Shown here: piece after piece, positions 34,701 through 43,554 of the stretch
Layout of the letters: each line of letters begins with the position of its first letter
Position numbering within the stretch: the first letter of the stretch is position 1
Source: Gamarada debralockiae
Taxonomy: Eukaryota; Ascomycota; Leotiomycetes; Helotiales; Hyphodiscaceae
Length of the DNA: 64,000 bases
Assembly: GCA_002803225.1 (NCBI GenBank)
Contig: NXFV01000959.1
Span: 22,269-86,268 of the forward strand
Direction of reading: 5' to 3'
The notes under the pieces: generated by a model
What the model was told of the DNA's origin: nothing
What the model saw: only the letters and a program-made list of their open reading frames with translations
Database searches by the model: none
Made by a program: the position numbers and the translations under genes

Positions 34701-36460
34701 TTTATTAAGGTCATCAGAGCGAATCTTGTTCTTTCAGACCACCGACCATGATCGGTCATCTCATTCACATCCGAGTGGCTTGCTTCCAATTTGTCCAAAA
34801 CGATAACTTGGTAATCGTCCCTAAGTTCCGCTAACGTGGATCGATACTCGGTCTCGTCTTTCCCAATAACGCATGATGTTGACTGATTCGGCCTGCCACC
34901 TAACAACTGCTGAAGAAGCGTTTCGGGAGTATCAGTTCTACCCAGGTGAAGTGATGAACAGTCCACATGGAGTGTCTTTTCAAATAGCCCAGTTTCTTCC
35001 CAGCAGCGAAGAAGGTGGTGAATGAATGCTGTCTTGCCAACGCCAGCAGGTCCTGACAGTCCAGTAATGTTTGATCCAAGGAATATTGTTTCGAAGCGGA
35101 GTACGTCAAAACCTCGTCCAACTAGAGGAGAAGAGGTTGTAAGTTTGTCTTTAGAGACCGTCGCTAGTACAGGAGCTTCGATCTGGAAATCCTTGTCTGG
35201 AATGCCGGAGATCTGAAGCTCCACGTCTTTCCCACTGGCGTAGACTACCGGTACTATCCAGTCCTCTAGCGGTCGGTTGATGGCGAAACGAGCGTCTCGG
35301 TTCGGCGAGCAACGCAGCTGTTCCCGAGCATCTCGCACGGCAATCGAAAAAGGCTTGCCACTGGCGATGAGAGATTCGTAAAAGCAGCGCATGAACTCTG
35401 TGCAAGTGCTGCTGAGGATTTTGTAGGCCATAGCTAGCACATTCTGAACACCGGCCTTAGTGAACGTTCTCGCTATATTTGCCTCGTCTCCTTTGTTTGC
35501 CTTGGCAGACTCGCAAGCGTTGAGTACGGCAATTCTAATGTTGTGCTTCCGCAGCAGATCCGCGACGGCTCCAGCTCGTGTAGCGATCAATGTACCGTTC
35601 CCTTTTCTTGATTGGAATTTCAGAAAAGCCGCAGTGGTACCTTTATCTTCCTCCTTCTCACCGGGAACATCAACTACTCCGTGTACGTCGAAATGAATAA
35701 TGTGGATATCACCGTTGCGTCGAAGGCTGGATCTTTCATCCAAGTGCTTCTTCAAAGCCTGGAATGAGCCTGGACGAACTACCTCGATGTTAAGTCGAAA
35801 GGCGGCACCTCGAGTCTCGAGGTCCCTTTTGAGTGTTTGCATGCTGTGGAATACCAGGTTCGGATCTACCTCGCCTTCACCCCTCCCGATAAGTTTGCGC
35901 GAAACGACGAGGAGGATGTTCACCGCAGGTACTCCTCGTGACCAAGACTCGACTCGCTTAATAGAAAGAATTGAAGTTTCCTTTTGAGGAATGATACGTC
36001 GCACTGTTGTCCGTATATTGAGGTTCTTCCAAAGTCGGGGATACTCAAGAACTTCCCAGTGCAGCCGATGGACGGTATTTGACGAGACTGCATTTGAGTC
36101 TTCCGTGTCTTCGACAATGTCTATCTCAAGGACTTTGTGTTTAGGGCTTGTGGGACCCGTTAACCTCCTCCATACTCGGCAGAGATGAAGCTGATCAAAC
36201 AAGCTATCGGCATAGGAGTTGAGCGACTCTGCCGCAACGTCTGCTCTGTCTTTCTCGAAGGGTGATTTGTGAAGGTAATCTTCCAGATACCAGCGGCATT
36301 CATCCTCATCGGCCTCGGAGAACGGATCCAACAATGTAACCTTCCTGGCAAAGCAGGCGCCTCCAAGATAGACAGTAACTTCCCATCCGGATGAGGCCGC
36401 CTTAAATTGCCGCACAAGTATCCTTAGATGATGGGTTGGACTTCTAGAGGATTCTGCCAT
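31712..36460 (-). CDS. CHAT protease - STAND NTPase - helical repeat protein (NLR-like)
   Basis: One uninterrupted frame of 1582 residues. Residues 1-170 are an N-terminal region. Residues about 175-410 form a CHAT (caspase-like) domain: strand VNILLVVSRK, catalytic His260 in IIHFDVHG, and catalytic Cys316 at the end of strand RIAVLNACESA. Residues about 440-720 are a STAND/NB-ARC-like ATPase with Walker A GPAGVGKT at 470-477, Walker B YQVIVLDKLEA near 550-560, a sensor-like LKLVLVGRR and the CNPLAI motif that matches GxPLA. The remaining 850 residues are all-helical with TPR-like pairs such as HYKALLAQAMEERNFESSIE. This is the layout of a NOD-like receptor whose effector is a protease. It is head to head with the gasdermin-like gene, the probable substrate. 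No signal or membrane segment is visible, so it should be cytosolic. Confidence 0.88.
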   Translation of the reverse strand: MAESSRSPTHHLRILVRQFKAASSGWEVTVYLGGACFARKVTLLDPFSEADEDECRWYLEDYLHKSPFEKDRADVAAESLNSYADSLFDQLHLCRVWRRLTGPTSPKHKVLEIDIVEDTEDSNAVSSNTVHRLHWEVLEYPRLWKNLNIRTTVRRIIPQKETSILSIKRVESWSRGVPAVNILLVVSRKLIGRGEGEVDPNLVFHSMQTLKRDLETRGAAFRLNIEVVRPGSFQALKKHLDERSSLRRNGDIHIIHFDVHGVVDVPGEKEEDKGTTAAFLKFQSRKGNGTLIATRAGAVADLLRKHNIRIAVLNACESAKANKGDEANIARTFTKAGVQNVLAMAYKILSSTCTEFMRCFYESLIASGKPFSIAVRDAREQLRCSPNRDARFAINRPLEDWIVPVVYASGKDVELQISGIPDKDFQIEAPVLATVSKDKLTTSSPLVGRGFDVLRFETIFLGSNITGLSGPAGVGKTAFIHHLLRCWEETGLFEKTLHVDCSSLHLGRTDTPETLLQQLLGGRPNQSTSCVIGKDETEYRSTLAELRDDYQVIVLDKLEASHSDVNEMTDHGRWSERTRFALMTLIKDIISIRSDNEEEALKLVLVGRRNDDDWWKKHFPDLPTFPRYELNGLSLPDAIEFAHNLLGDNGVDRSQWGHEDEDVLSQVLNILQCNPLAIHTVLRATASQGHPWKELFQQILFHKFSGVWPVTSNESSFLRRDMFFSSISGRLPPIYANVFAALVLYWHQGCSKKVLNTLVEAAQEHVIAEALDFGVDRGYFSLDGQGFVEHMHPLFTLAGRCIFTSARVMLSGPLRWALESDQDSMPDVSVPWFTRLFFSGISSRNLDKFMRTTAEAGKFRGFEEVLKPAFYNIITCLRLCSLGKELICLDFWPYSLQMYGCAGMWFLSVDETALLAKQYETFVRRFISRRIIPTDVRALLLMISAGNYLTSAHLIISTLPTKRAKEFSLLTFDMIDKTDDELLKDKDLVGAVSLAMMYRDSADFSQGSKSLAECSTFRSAISGLEGLPSLVDIESVTWDQIAEHIPSLQQRTSQIENFIRRRDMKADIAEVQESIKNGTGPAELAGKSFSGLDINSIKHDLSTDWIGYSQDLDSTTRSAELENSLSVRNRVEAIKHYKALLAQAMEERNFESSIELQNSLIGIYRTDEAYAEDLNQMLELKKQSETTYQMLQLCTSVAGLGETPEMNETFLADIKSSEFRVPENGYYHSQAESLYETAQRKKSEQVVGQKFEKPPKRHFKDLLGQYREYAQKPGGKAKLLELGKQFGNLIQQHQQALLEGDFEKAIETLDKLEEIDDPTLLPGIPFKNMSGKRQMLLSSRDFINVLMTAGQAVEEGRYADAITMIESILRDYEAGNYPGIPDCLVQPTRNNFKSLIWQQHFHTWQAAFNTEDYAQALTEIKTMRRLESPGSFNEPIETNLGRFFARDFTDWNQFRTLHRHFGESRRPRLALKTVVHLLQRYDHSDAMATLPWLLPQHLEVERAYKWFYEAEIQRAKYIQFFGEGDFLSAVQNSLVMIEMLRNVPKELCEMIPQKVLRRLELDKHVIPQIFDQVFSGLQSNLS

Positions 36461-36946
36461 TGCTATAGCAAAACGAGACGGATAGTGTTTGCGATGTAAT
36501 CAGGCAGATGGACTGTGACGAGATGGGCATTTCATGCCGACTTGCCGCAACAAGCTCCAGGAGGACTATTTAGAACCCGGCATTTCTCGAGATGCTCAAT
36601 AACTTTCAGAAGTAACCATGCACTGGTTTGTAGGTGATTGTTTCGAGGTGGAAGGCCTTGAGATGTCGAAGCTGTGTACGTTGACGTTGACATCTGACCG
36701 ATTTCAGCTTCAGCGCTAATTTTGTGGCGTACTCAGCTGCTGAGCTTGAACTAATAGCCTCTCAACAAGTTTCACGCCGCTGCGTGACCCCTGCCAAGAA
36801 CGGCTCGCAGAGAGAAGATACCAACTATTTATAGCATCGTATAGTATTTTTTTGGCGTGACCTTTGGTAGCGTTCCCAGCCTTGTTTCCTCACCCCAAAA
36901 TTCCACGACTGGCGACAGACACATAACACCAACAGGACATTGCAGG
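36461..36946. promoter_or_regulatory. Shared divergent promoter of the CHAT and gasdermin genes
   Basis: A 486-bp region lies between two divergent start codons, short enough to be a common control region. A TATA-like TATTTATAG lies about 120 bp before the gasdermin start. I found no obvious palindrome or repeated operator. Confidence 0.55.
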
Positions 36947-37828
36947 ATGCCGGGCCGCCACTTCGTCCTCGACGAACCCGCTTCGGAAAGCAATGCTGGA
37001 AGGTTGATTGGTCGTGTTGTCCTAGATATCACATCGCCTCTCAGGGCATTCGCACCGAGAGAGGCTGCTGAAGGTACACCGGCGGGCCGTAACCCTCAAG
37101 ACATCATCCCGAATATTTTGCCTATTCCACAATCGTCCACAAACAGGAAGGATTTCATCCAGAATAATGTTTCGGGCGAGGGTCGAACCGGCCTCACGGA
37201 CTTCTTTGGCTTCAACATCACCAGAACCGAGGAAGAGAAATTGACCTTAAAAAGCAAGGTGGTCAAGCAATATTCATTGGAACAGACCAAGGATGTCTTC
37301 GACGAACTGATGAGAGACCATTCATATAACAGCGAGGTTCGACAGTTTCTGAAGGAGCACAGAATCCGGAAAGCATATTTTGTTGTGGGATTCATAACGA
37401 CAGAAGGCTCAGTCTGGACCCGCGAGCGGATGCGAGGAAATTCGGCCGGAATCAAAGGCCAACTCCCATTGTCTACCGCCGCCCTTGGACCAATTACTGG
37501 ACCTGATCTGAGCATGAAACTGTCTACGTCAGACAACAAGGTTCGAGAACAGAAGTTTTCGTCGAAGGAACCTCTGATATTCGCGGTTGCTTATGATGTC
37601 GTCAAATTGAAGAAGAGGTTCGATAAAACCGTCCCAGGATATTTCAGAGATGATGTGGTCCTGGGACCGGTGAAATATGTCAAGTCAAAGCATCTGGTGA
37701 TGGGACGAGATGAGGATGAAATTATCGAGGAGGAAGAAGATTCGGAGGAGGATGTTGAGCTTGATGGTGGTTTGGATTTGAAAGATCTTGGTTCTGGGTG
37801 GGATGGACTGAGTTTTAATGTGGTGTAA
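36947..37828 (+). CDS. Gasdermin-like pore-forming cell-death protein
   Basis: One exon of 293 residues. The open frame extends upstream, but 36947 is the first ATG and has an A at -3. Features that resemble the fungal gasdermins (HET-Q1/RCD-1 group) are the start FVLDEPASESNAGRLIG followed by VVLDI, the block KAYFVVGFITTEGSVWTRER at 142-161, FAVAYDVVKLK at 212-222, and VKYVKSKHLVMG at 242-253. After these comes a strongly acidic tail (about 254-280) and a short end. In characterised fungal gasdermins, removal of a short C-terminal piece by a neighbouring protease frees the N-terminal part to make membrane pores and kill the cell. The gene diverges from the CHAT/STAND protease gene across 486 bp, the expected partnership. 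The family call is by recognition; a structure or profile search would settle it. Confidence 0.75.
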   Translation: MPGRHFVLDEPASESNAGRLIGRVVLDITSPLRAFAPREAAEGTPAGRNPQDIIPNILPIPQSSTNRKDFIQNNVSGEGRTGLTDFFGFNITRTEEEKLTLKSKVVKQYSLEQTKDVFDELMRDHSYNSEVRQFLKEHRIRKAYFVVGFITTEGSVWTRERMRGNSAGIKGQLPLSTAALGPITGPDLSMKLSTSDNKVREQKFSSKEPLIFAVAYDVVKLKKRFDKTVPGYFRDDVVLGPVKYVKSKHLVMGRDEDEIIEEEEDSEEDVELDGGLDLKDLGSGWDGLSFNVV

Positions 37829-40061
37829 GACGGCATGACCACAGGGTGTTCACGAATACGGGTTTAGGAGCAGTCGCAGTTATGTGGTGGTGAGTGCAAT
37901 GCCAAATGTGAAGGTGCAGGGTACTACGGAGTACATTTTATAGCGAGCGGAGATTCAAATTGGCCAACAACCTTCGAAACCCCCACCGCTATTCGCTACA
38001 TTCCCAAAACAGCCCAAGAAATTTGGCAAAATCCGCGCGAAGAAAAAGCAACAACTAAACGCTCTCCCTCGGTTCGCTCCAATCCAAGTACGGAAGTCGA
38101 ATCCCATCCGTTTTATAATCTCCCCCATATCCTCCATCCTAACCATCTTCTTCATAATTTGACTGATGCACCATCACACTCCTATTCAGCAGTATAAACT
38201 CTCCCCTTTCTCCCACCACAAAGCAGCAAACTCCCCATGGAAGCAGCCTGCCTAATACACACCGTAGAAACTAGAGATCCAATATATGTCATTGTGTCGA
38301 TATCGCTATCCTGCGGGGACTGAGCCGCCTGGGGAGTTTAAATAAAGTTTTATGGCATTTCCTGGGGCGTAGGATTCGAGGTGGCGCGACGGTGGCGGAT
38401 AGGGCGTTGATTACTCGCCGTTGAGGCAGATAATGCGGTCTTGTAGGAGCTTGAAAAAGATGCCTGATGTGCGCCAGTATCCTCCGTGGATTATCAGCAT
38501 CAGGGAAGTATCTGCAGGGCAATTCAGCTTACATTGGTCTCAGTAGTGTATGGCACAGGGGTCCAAGATTTCAGCCGTTCTGCTCCTGAGGGCACTGAGG
38601 AGAAACATCATATGCTTTTGCGGACCGCATTACGAGCAGGCACCCGCAATACCTTCATTGTGATCATCTTGAATGCAAGTGGATTTGTGTTGCTGTTACC
38701 TGATCATGATGTCGTCAACGTCGAAGCTGGGAGTCGCGATTGAAGATGCGCAACTCGCTTCTTTCATCTCGGACCGAAACTTTTCACCCAGCCACCAACA
38801 CCACATTTTTGTACATAGAGTAAAACCTGGATATAAGAATAGGCCCGGGACCGGACTTTGTATTCTTATATAAGAGGATATTCTTGGCAAAAGTGGTGGT
38901 CCTTACCCCAAAAAAAACCCTGCGGGCATGCCACGATATCACCTCCAACTGCAACGATAATACTGATATCTTAGTCACTCTGGTCGGATGCTTGGAATTA
39001 ACCTGCGGCTTTCAAGGTGGAGCGGATTTGATGCCTTGGGAATGCAAGTGGAGATTTCAACGTTGGACGTAGGCAATGTAGGTAAGTTAAGGAGGAGGAA
39101 GGTCAGCAGCAATGAGAATGTTGCCTACAACGACAGTTCCTTCAAATAGAGGAGAAACTCATCCCAGAATATAAAGCCTCCTACTGTATGTCTTCATAAC
39201 CACTCGGAAAGTAGACCTCTTAGCGCACTTTGGCGTACCAAAACAACTTCAGATAACAACCTCAAGATACTCTTCAGAGACAATTATGAAGCCGTACGAG
39301 ATAATTTGACCGATACAATGCTATTTGGAATACTAGGCAGGATATTTCGAAGGGGCGGGATGCGACGCGGAAGTGAAGACGACCGAGAGAGGGGCAAGAT
39401 TACGGAGGAGGAATAGCGACGAGGAGAAAGCGATTAATGACAACATTCCCACGAACAAGAATCGTATTTCCACCACCCAAGAACTCAATATCTCTCTATA
39501 ACCTAACGATTCATGATCACAGAATTCGCACCCCAGAACCAGCTCAGGAACATACCTCAGCGACATTTCTCCAGCCCCGGGATCACGTAGCTGCGTGTGC
39601 TCGGCTGCGGCATATAGTCTAGCTCTGGCTACACATTGATCTAACACTCCGAAGAACTTTATACTCTGAACTGCAGGTACGACAAGCGCCCAGAGAGATG
39701 TCGTTGGCACTTACCGTTCGCACTGTGGTTGATGTACGGTCACTTGAGAATCGAGTGAGGAACGAAACCAAGGAAGTATTTTCATGCATCAGTATCATTT
39801 ATCTCTCTCTGGATGACTATGAGAAGCGCAAACTATGAAGGTATGGAAGGGAATTCGTAATTTATCAATCGTCAGAAAGCCACCCCGTATGAAAAATCGC
39901 AGAAACAAAGTGTGAACAAAGGAAACTCGTGAGGGTGTTTCAATCGTGACCCATATCCATCCAGACTATCCCATCCCATCCTATTTCCAACCATCAAGCC
40001 CATCCAATTAACCGTCCAAAGAGCATCCAGTTGTCAATCCAAAGAAGCTCCACCCAACGAA
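37829..40061. other. Long gene-poor region after the gasdermin gene
   Basis: About 2.2 kb without a supported gene. An open minus frame at 39333-39710 has no recognisable domain. A transposon-end-like sequence lies at 38817-38895. The rightmost 150 bases hold the 3' region of the DUF3824 gene with a CCATCC-rich tract near 39950. Confidence 0.45.
38817..38895. repeat. Possible pogo/Fot1-type transposon end
   Basis: The stretch AGTAAAACCTGGATATAAGA followed by a GGGACCGG core and then a partly inverted TATTCTTATATAAGA resembles the terminal repeats of Tc1-mariner/pogo (Fot1-like) elements. No matching inverted end and no transposase were found nearby, so it would be a relic. Confidence 0.3.
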
Positions 40062-43000
40062 CTAATCCCTCCGTTTCCTCCTAGAAGACGATTCCCTAAC
40101 ATCAGAACTACTTCCACCACCAAGAGCAGCACCCAACCCACCACTTTGAATCAGTCCCCCCAAAAGATCCTTCCAACTTTTCTTCCCGTCAACTACGTCC
40201 CCAAAATCATGCATGATTATCTCCACCATCTCTCCCTGTCCGCCAGTACCTGCACCACCACCTCTCGTCCCATCCAGTGGCCTGCCGTGCTTGTCGAACC
40301 TCGGTGGTAGTTCCTCGATATCACTTGAAGAAGTAGGGGATGGCGAGCGCGAAAGGTTACGGTGGCGTCTGCGATGCTTGGAGGGTTGGTTGGGCCGATC
40401 AGAAGATGGGTCAGAGTTACGTCTGCGGCGCCGTCGACGTTTGTGGCCTGTAACTTCATCGTCGTCTTCTCTGTCTCTGTTGTGATGATGGTGGTGATGG
40501 TGGTGTTCTCTGTCCTCTCGCGAGGGATCATCGTAGACTTGATCGTCGGCATAGTCGTTAGGCGGTAGGTAAGTACTTGCGGATGTAGGAGGCGTGGGAT
40601 TAGATTTCGAGGTGTGGATTCGATCGAGACGGCGAGAAGAGGTGGGTGAGAGGGGAGCGAACTGGACTGATTTGTTGTGTGGCCGTTCTTCACTGGGCGA
40701 GAGGGGTGAGATAGAGCGAGAAGAGGGAGGCGTCATGGATGCGGCTGGGGAGGGAGGCGATGGGGCGCGGCGGGTTGGAGGGATGGTAGCGGGATCGGGG
40801 TTTATACGGCCTGTCCAGGCCATGTCAGTGTTATGTTTCTTGTCGACATTAATACAACTTTCAAGAGAGACTAGAACAAGAGAAACGCACCCTCGTCACG
40901 CAAATGCTCATTTGGTTCAAGAGGTGCCGTCGGCGGCGGAGGAAAATACGGTACCTCGCCAGCATTCCGCGCCGTATTCGGTACAGGAACAGGGATAACA
41001 GGAGGAACGGGGGCCGCGGTCTGAGGAGGTATGTTTGCACTCACATTATCGCCCGTTGCTCTTGGCGGGGGGTAGCCATATGGATCATGAGAGGCCGCTG
41101 GGCCAGGCTGGGCCGCATAATCTTGCGGATTGTAAGGCGGGATGGGAGGCTCATTAATGTGAGTCGTGGACTGGTTTGGATGCTGTGTGAAGCTTGGTCC
41201 AGCTGCTGCCATAGGCGGGGGCGCAAATTGGTTCGTTTCGGGGTAATAGGAGCCACCTGAGGCATGAGGTGGAGAAGGAGAGTAGTTATCATCGTAGTGA
41301 TCATTTGCGTAGTAGTTTTCTGGAGGAGGCTCTTCTTCGTAGCCTGGTTGTTGTCGTTAGAATACGGTACAGGACGTCGTGAATAACAAACAGGTGCTTG
41401 AAATGAATTTACAAATGAAATACATGAGATACTGCATCATCTAGGAATCAGATTTGACAACCGCTTTGACAGCGATGCCCTGATTGATGATGCAGATCGA
41501 GAGCGGGAACGAGATCTCGAGTGCTGGGGGTCCTCACGTCTCCGTTCGCGCTCGCGCTCGCGCTCACGCTCCGCCTCCTTTTTCTCCTTCCGCTTCCTGT
41601 ATTTATGAACACCAATAGCTGTGGCGCCCGCGGCCGCAGCAGCTCCAGCTAAATCCCTAACCCTGCTTCGGCTTCGGCTTCGTGAACGATGTCTTCGATC
41701 GTCTGAACTTGAGGAGGAATGGCGTCTACGGCGTGAACGGCTTCGGCTTGATGATCGATTCGCACCGTAAGCTGCGCCAGCTCCGGCTGCACCAGCAGCG
41801 AGAGCGGGATCGTAGTCATAGCCACGATAGGTGGTCGTCTGCTGATGTGTGTATACTGGTTCAGTACCGTATTGAACCATTCCTAACTCTGGGTCAACTC
41901 CAGGATCAGAATAAGCACCTGTAGATCTGGCTCTAGACCTGCTTCTTCTTCGCTCTCTCTTAGCACGTGCCTCGTCCTCTTGATCCTCCTTTGCCTTGCG
42001 ATTCTCGTATAATCCAGCAACGGCTGCTCCTGCGAGACCAGCGCCCGCGATTTCTGCACCGGTTCTTAAGCGTGAGCGAGATCGTTCTCCACTACGCTTT
42101 CGAGACTTGTTTCGGAAGTGTTCAACGACTCCTGCGACTGCTGCTGTTGCGGCGCCAGCTTTGGCCATTTGTGCAGCTCGGTGTTTTGCATCATGTCTAC
42201 TCTTGCTACGAGGCCGATCAGAGTCGTAATCATCATCATAGCCACCAGGACTGCGACGTCTTGAAATGCTTCGAGTCCGACTGCGACCTCTGCCCATCTC
42301 TTCGTTGTTTGATTTGCGATTTTGGGCGTATTTGACAGCAGCAGCCGCAGCAATACCAGCAACTGCAAGTCCAAGAGCGGTCTTGACTTTAGAGTGAGAG
42401 TGCCGGCTGCTTGATCTTGATCTGCTCCTGTCCTCATGTCTCTCGCGATATCGACTCCTAGCTCTTGTGACTACTTCTGTGCCAATGGCACCAAGAGCAG
42501 CACCGCCGAGAACGTTTCTTCCGCGATGTTCAGGTGCATTTCCAGTCTTGTCTCTGTGATTTGCCAGCAAAGCAGCGACACCAGCACCAGCCAAGGCGCC
42601 TTCAGCAAGATGTCTCTTGTGATGTGGGCTATGGCTTCGTTCCTCGGATCTCTTGATAATTCTCCGCTTCACGACATAGTCTGAACCATCGCTGTATTCT
42701 CCATCACTAACTGAATCTCGGGGACGAACTTCTCTACGATCGTACGCAGCGATCGCAAAGTCGTCTTCTCGTCTTGGCCCAATATCTCGGACATCTCGTC
42801 GATAGTAGTATTCATCCTCCTCTCTTCTTGGCTCTGGTCGCGTCTCTTGTTGAACTTCTGCTCGTCGGATAACCTGAAAGCCTTGCTCCTCGCGAGGGGG
42901 GAGAACGATAGGAGGTGGTGGCGGGGCTTCTTGTACGATAATCTTCTGTGGTTCTGGCGCTCGCTGTCGAATGATAATCGGTTGTGGAGGAGGTTCAGGG

Positions 43001-43554
43001 CGATCGTAGTACTCAGTCTCTCTCTGATATCTCTCAAGCTCATATGGTTCCTCCCGACGAGGTTCTTCACGGCGCTCAACACGCTTCTCGATCGTGACAT
43101 CGGTTTCCCGGACGTCCCGCGTCGATTCCCAGGGTCTACTGTCTCTTCGGTCCCAAGGTCTCGCAGACTCAGGTTCGCGCTCTCGATCCCGCTCGTAAAC
43201 CACGGTTCGTGTTCGTTCTCGCTCTGGTTCGCGGATGGGTTCTCGCTCGACATATCTCTCGACGACAGTTGATCGTGGGCGGATGTCGATGGAAGATCGT
43301 GGTCGTTCGGGTTCGACGAAGCGCTCAACTCGTCGGTCTACTTCGATGCGCTCCCCTCGAGGTAATTCTAGGCGTGCAGTACGGCGGTCCTCTTCGACTT
43401 CCTCGACTCGGCTGGGCGTTACACGGTAACGTTGGACAGTGCGATAGGCACTTCCGCCAGCTCGTGAACGTCCGTAAGATGAACGTTCATCATCGGATGA
43501 GTAATCGTCGCGATCGCGGTAGGAACTGCGCACAACTCTTGTAACTTCAGGCAT
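40062..43554 (-). CDS. DUF3824-type low-complexity protein (1072 aa)
   Basis: Minus exons 43554-41538, 41343-40891 and 40810-40062. The first join uses a GTGAGG donor before the apparent stop, giving RERRR followed by YEEEPPPENYY; the second uses GTGCGT and GGACAG. The first 250 residues are Arg/Glu/Asp-rich with RSSYRDRDDY at the start. Residues about 320-660 hold repeated small helical units of the type GAEIAGAGLAGAAVAGLYEN alternating with RS-rich linkers, the DUF3824 pattern. Next is a proline-rich stretch and then a run of eight histidines. The end KKSWKDLLGGLIQSGGLGAAL looks conserved. Function of the family is unknown; the RS/RE composition suggests a scaffold or RNA/membrane-associated role. 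Confidence is high for the gene and moderate for the family name. Confidence 0.8.

Noticed and set aside
36857..36946. N-terminal extension of the gasdermin-like frame by 30 codons
   Set aside because: The extended frame has no ATG before 36947; it would begin with GTG. The family-like start is at 36947.
39333..39710. Minus-strand open frame of 125 codons
   Set aside because: No recognisable domain, no splice partners and composition like the flanks.
41437..41537. Stop of the DUF3824 first frame at 41437 as the true protein end
   Set aside because: A GTGAGG donor at 41537 joins in frame to the conserved YEEEPPPENYY exon, so the extra codons to 41437 are intronic. Two separate genes are unlikely.
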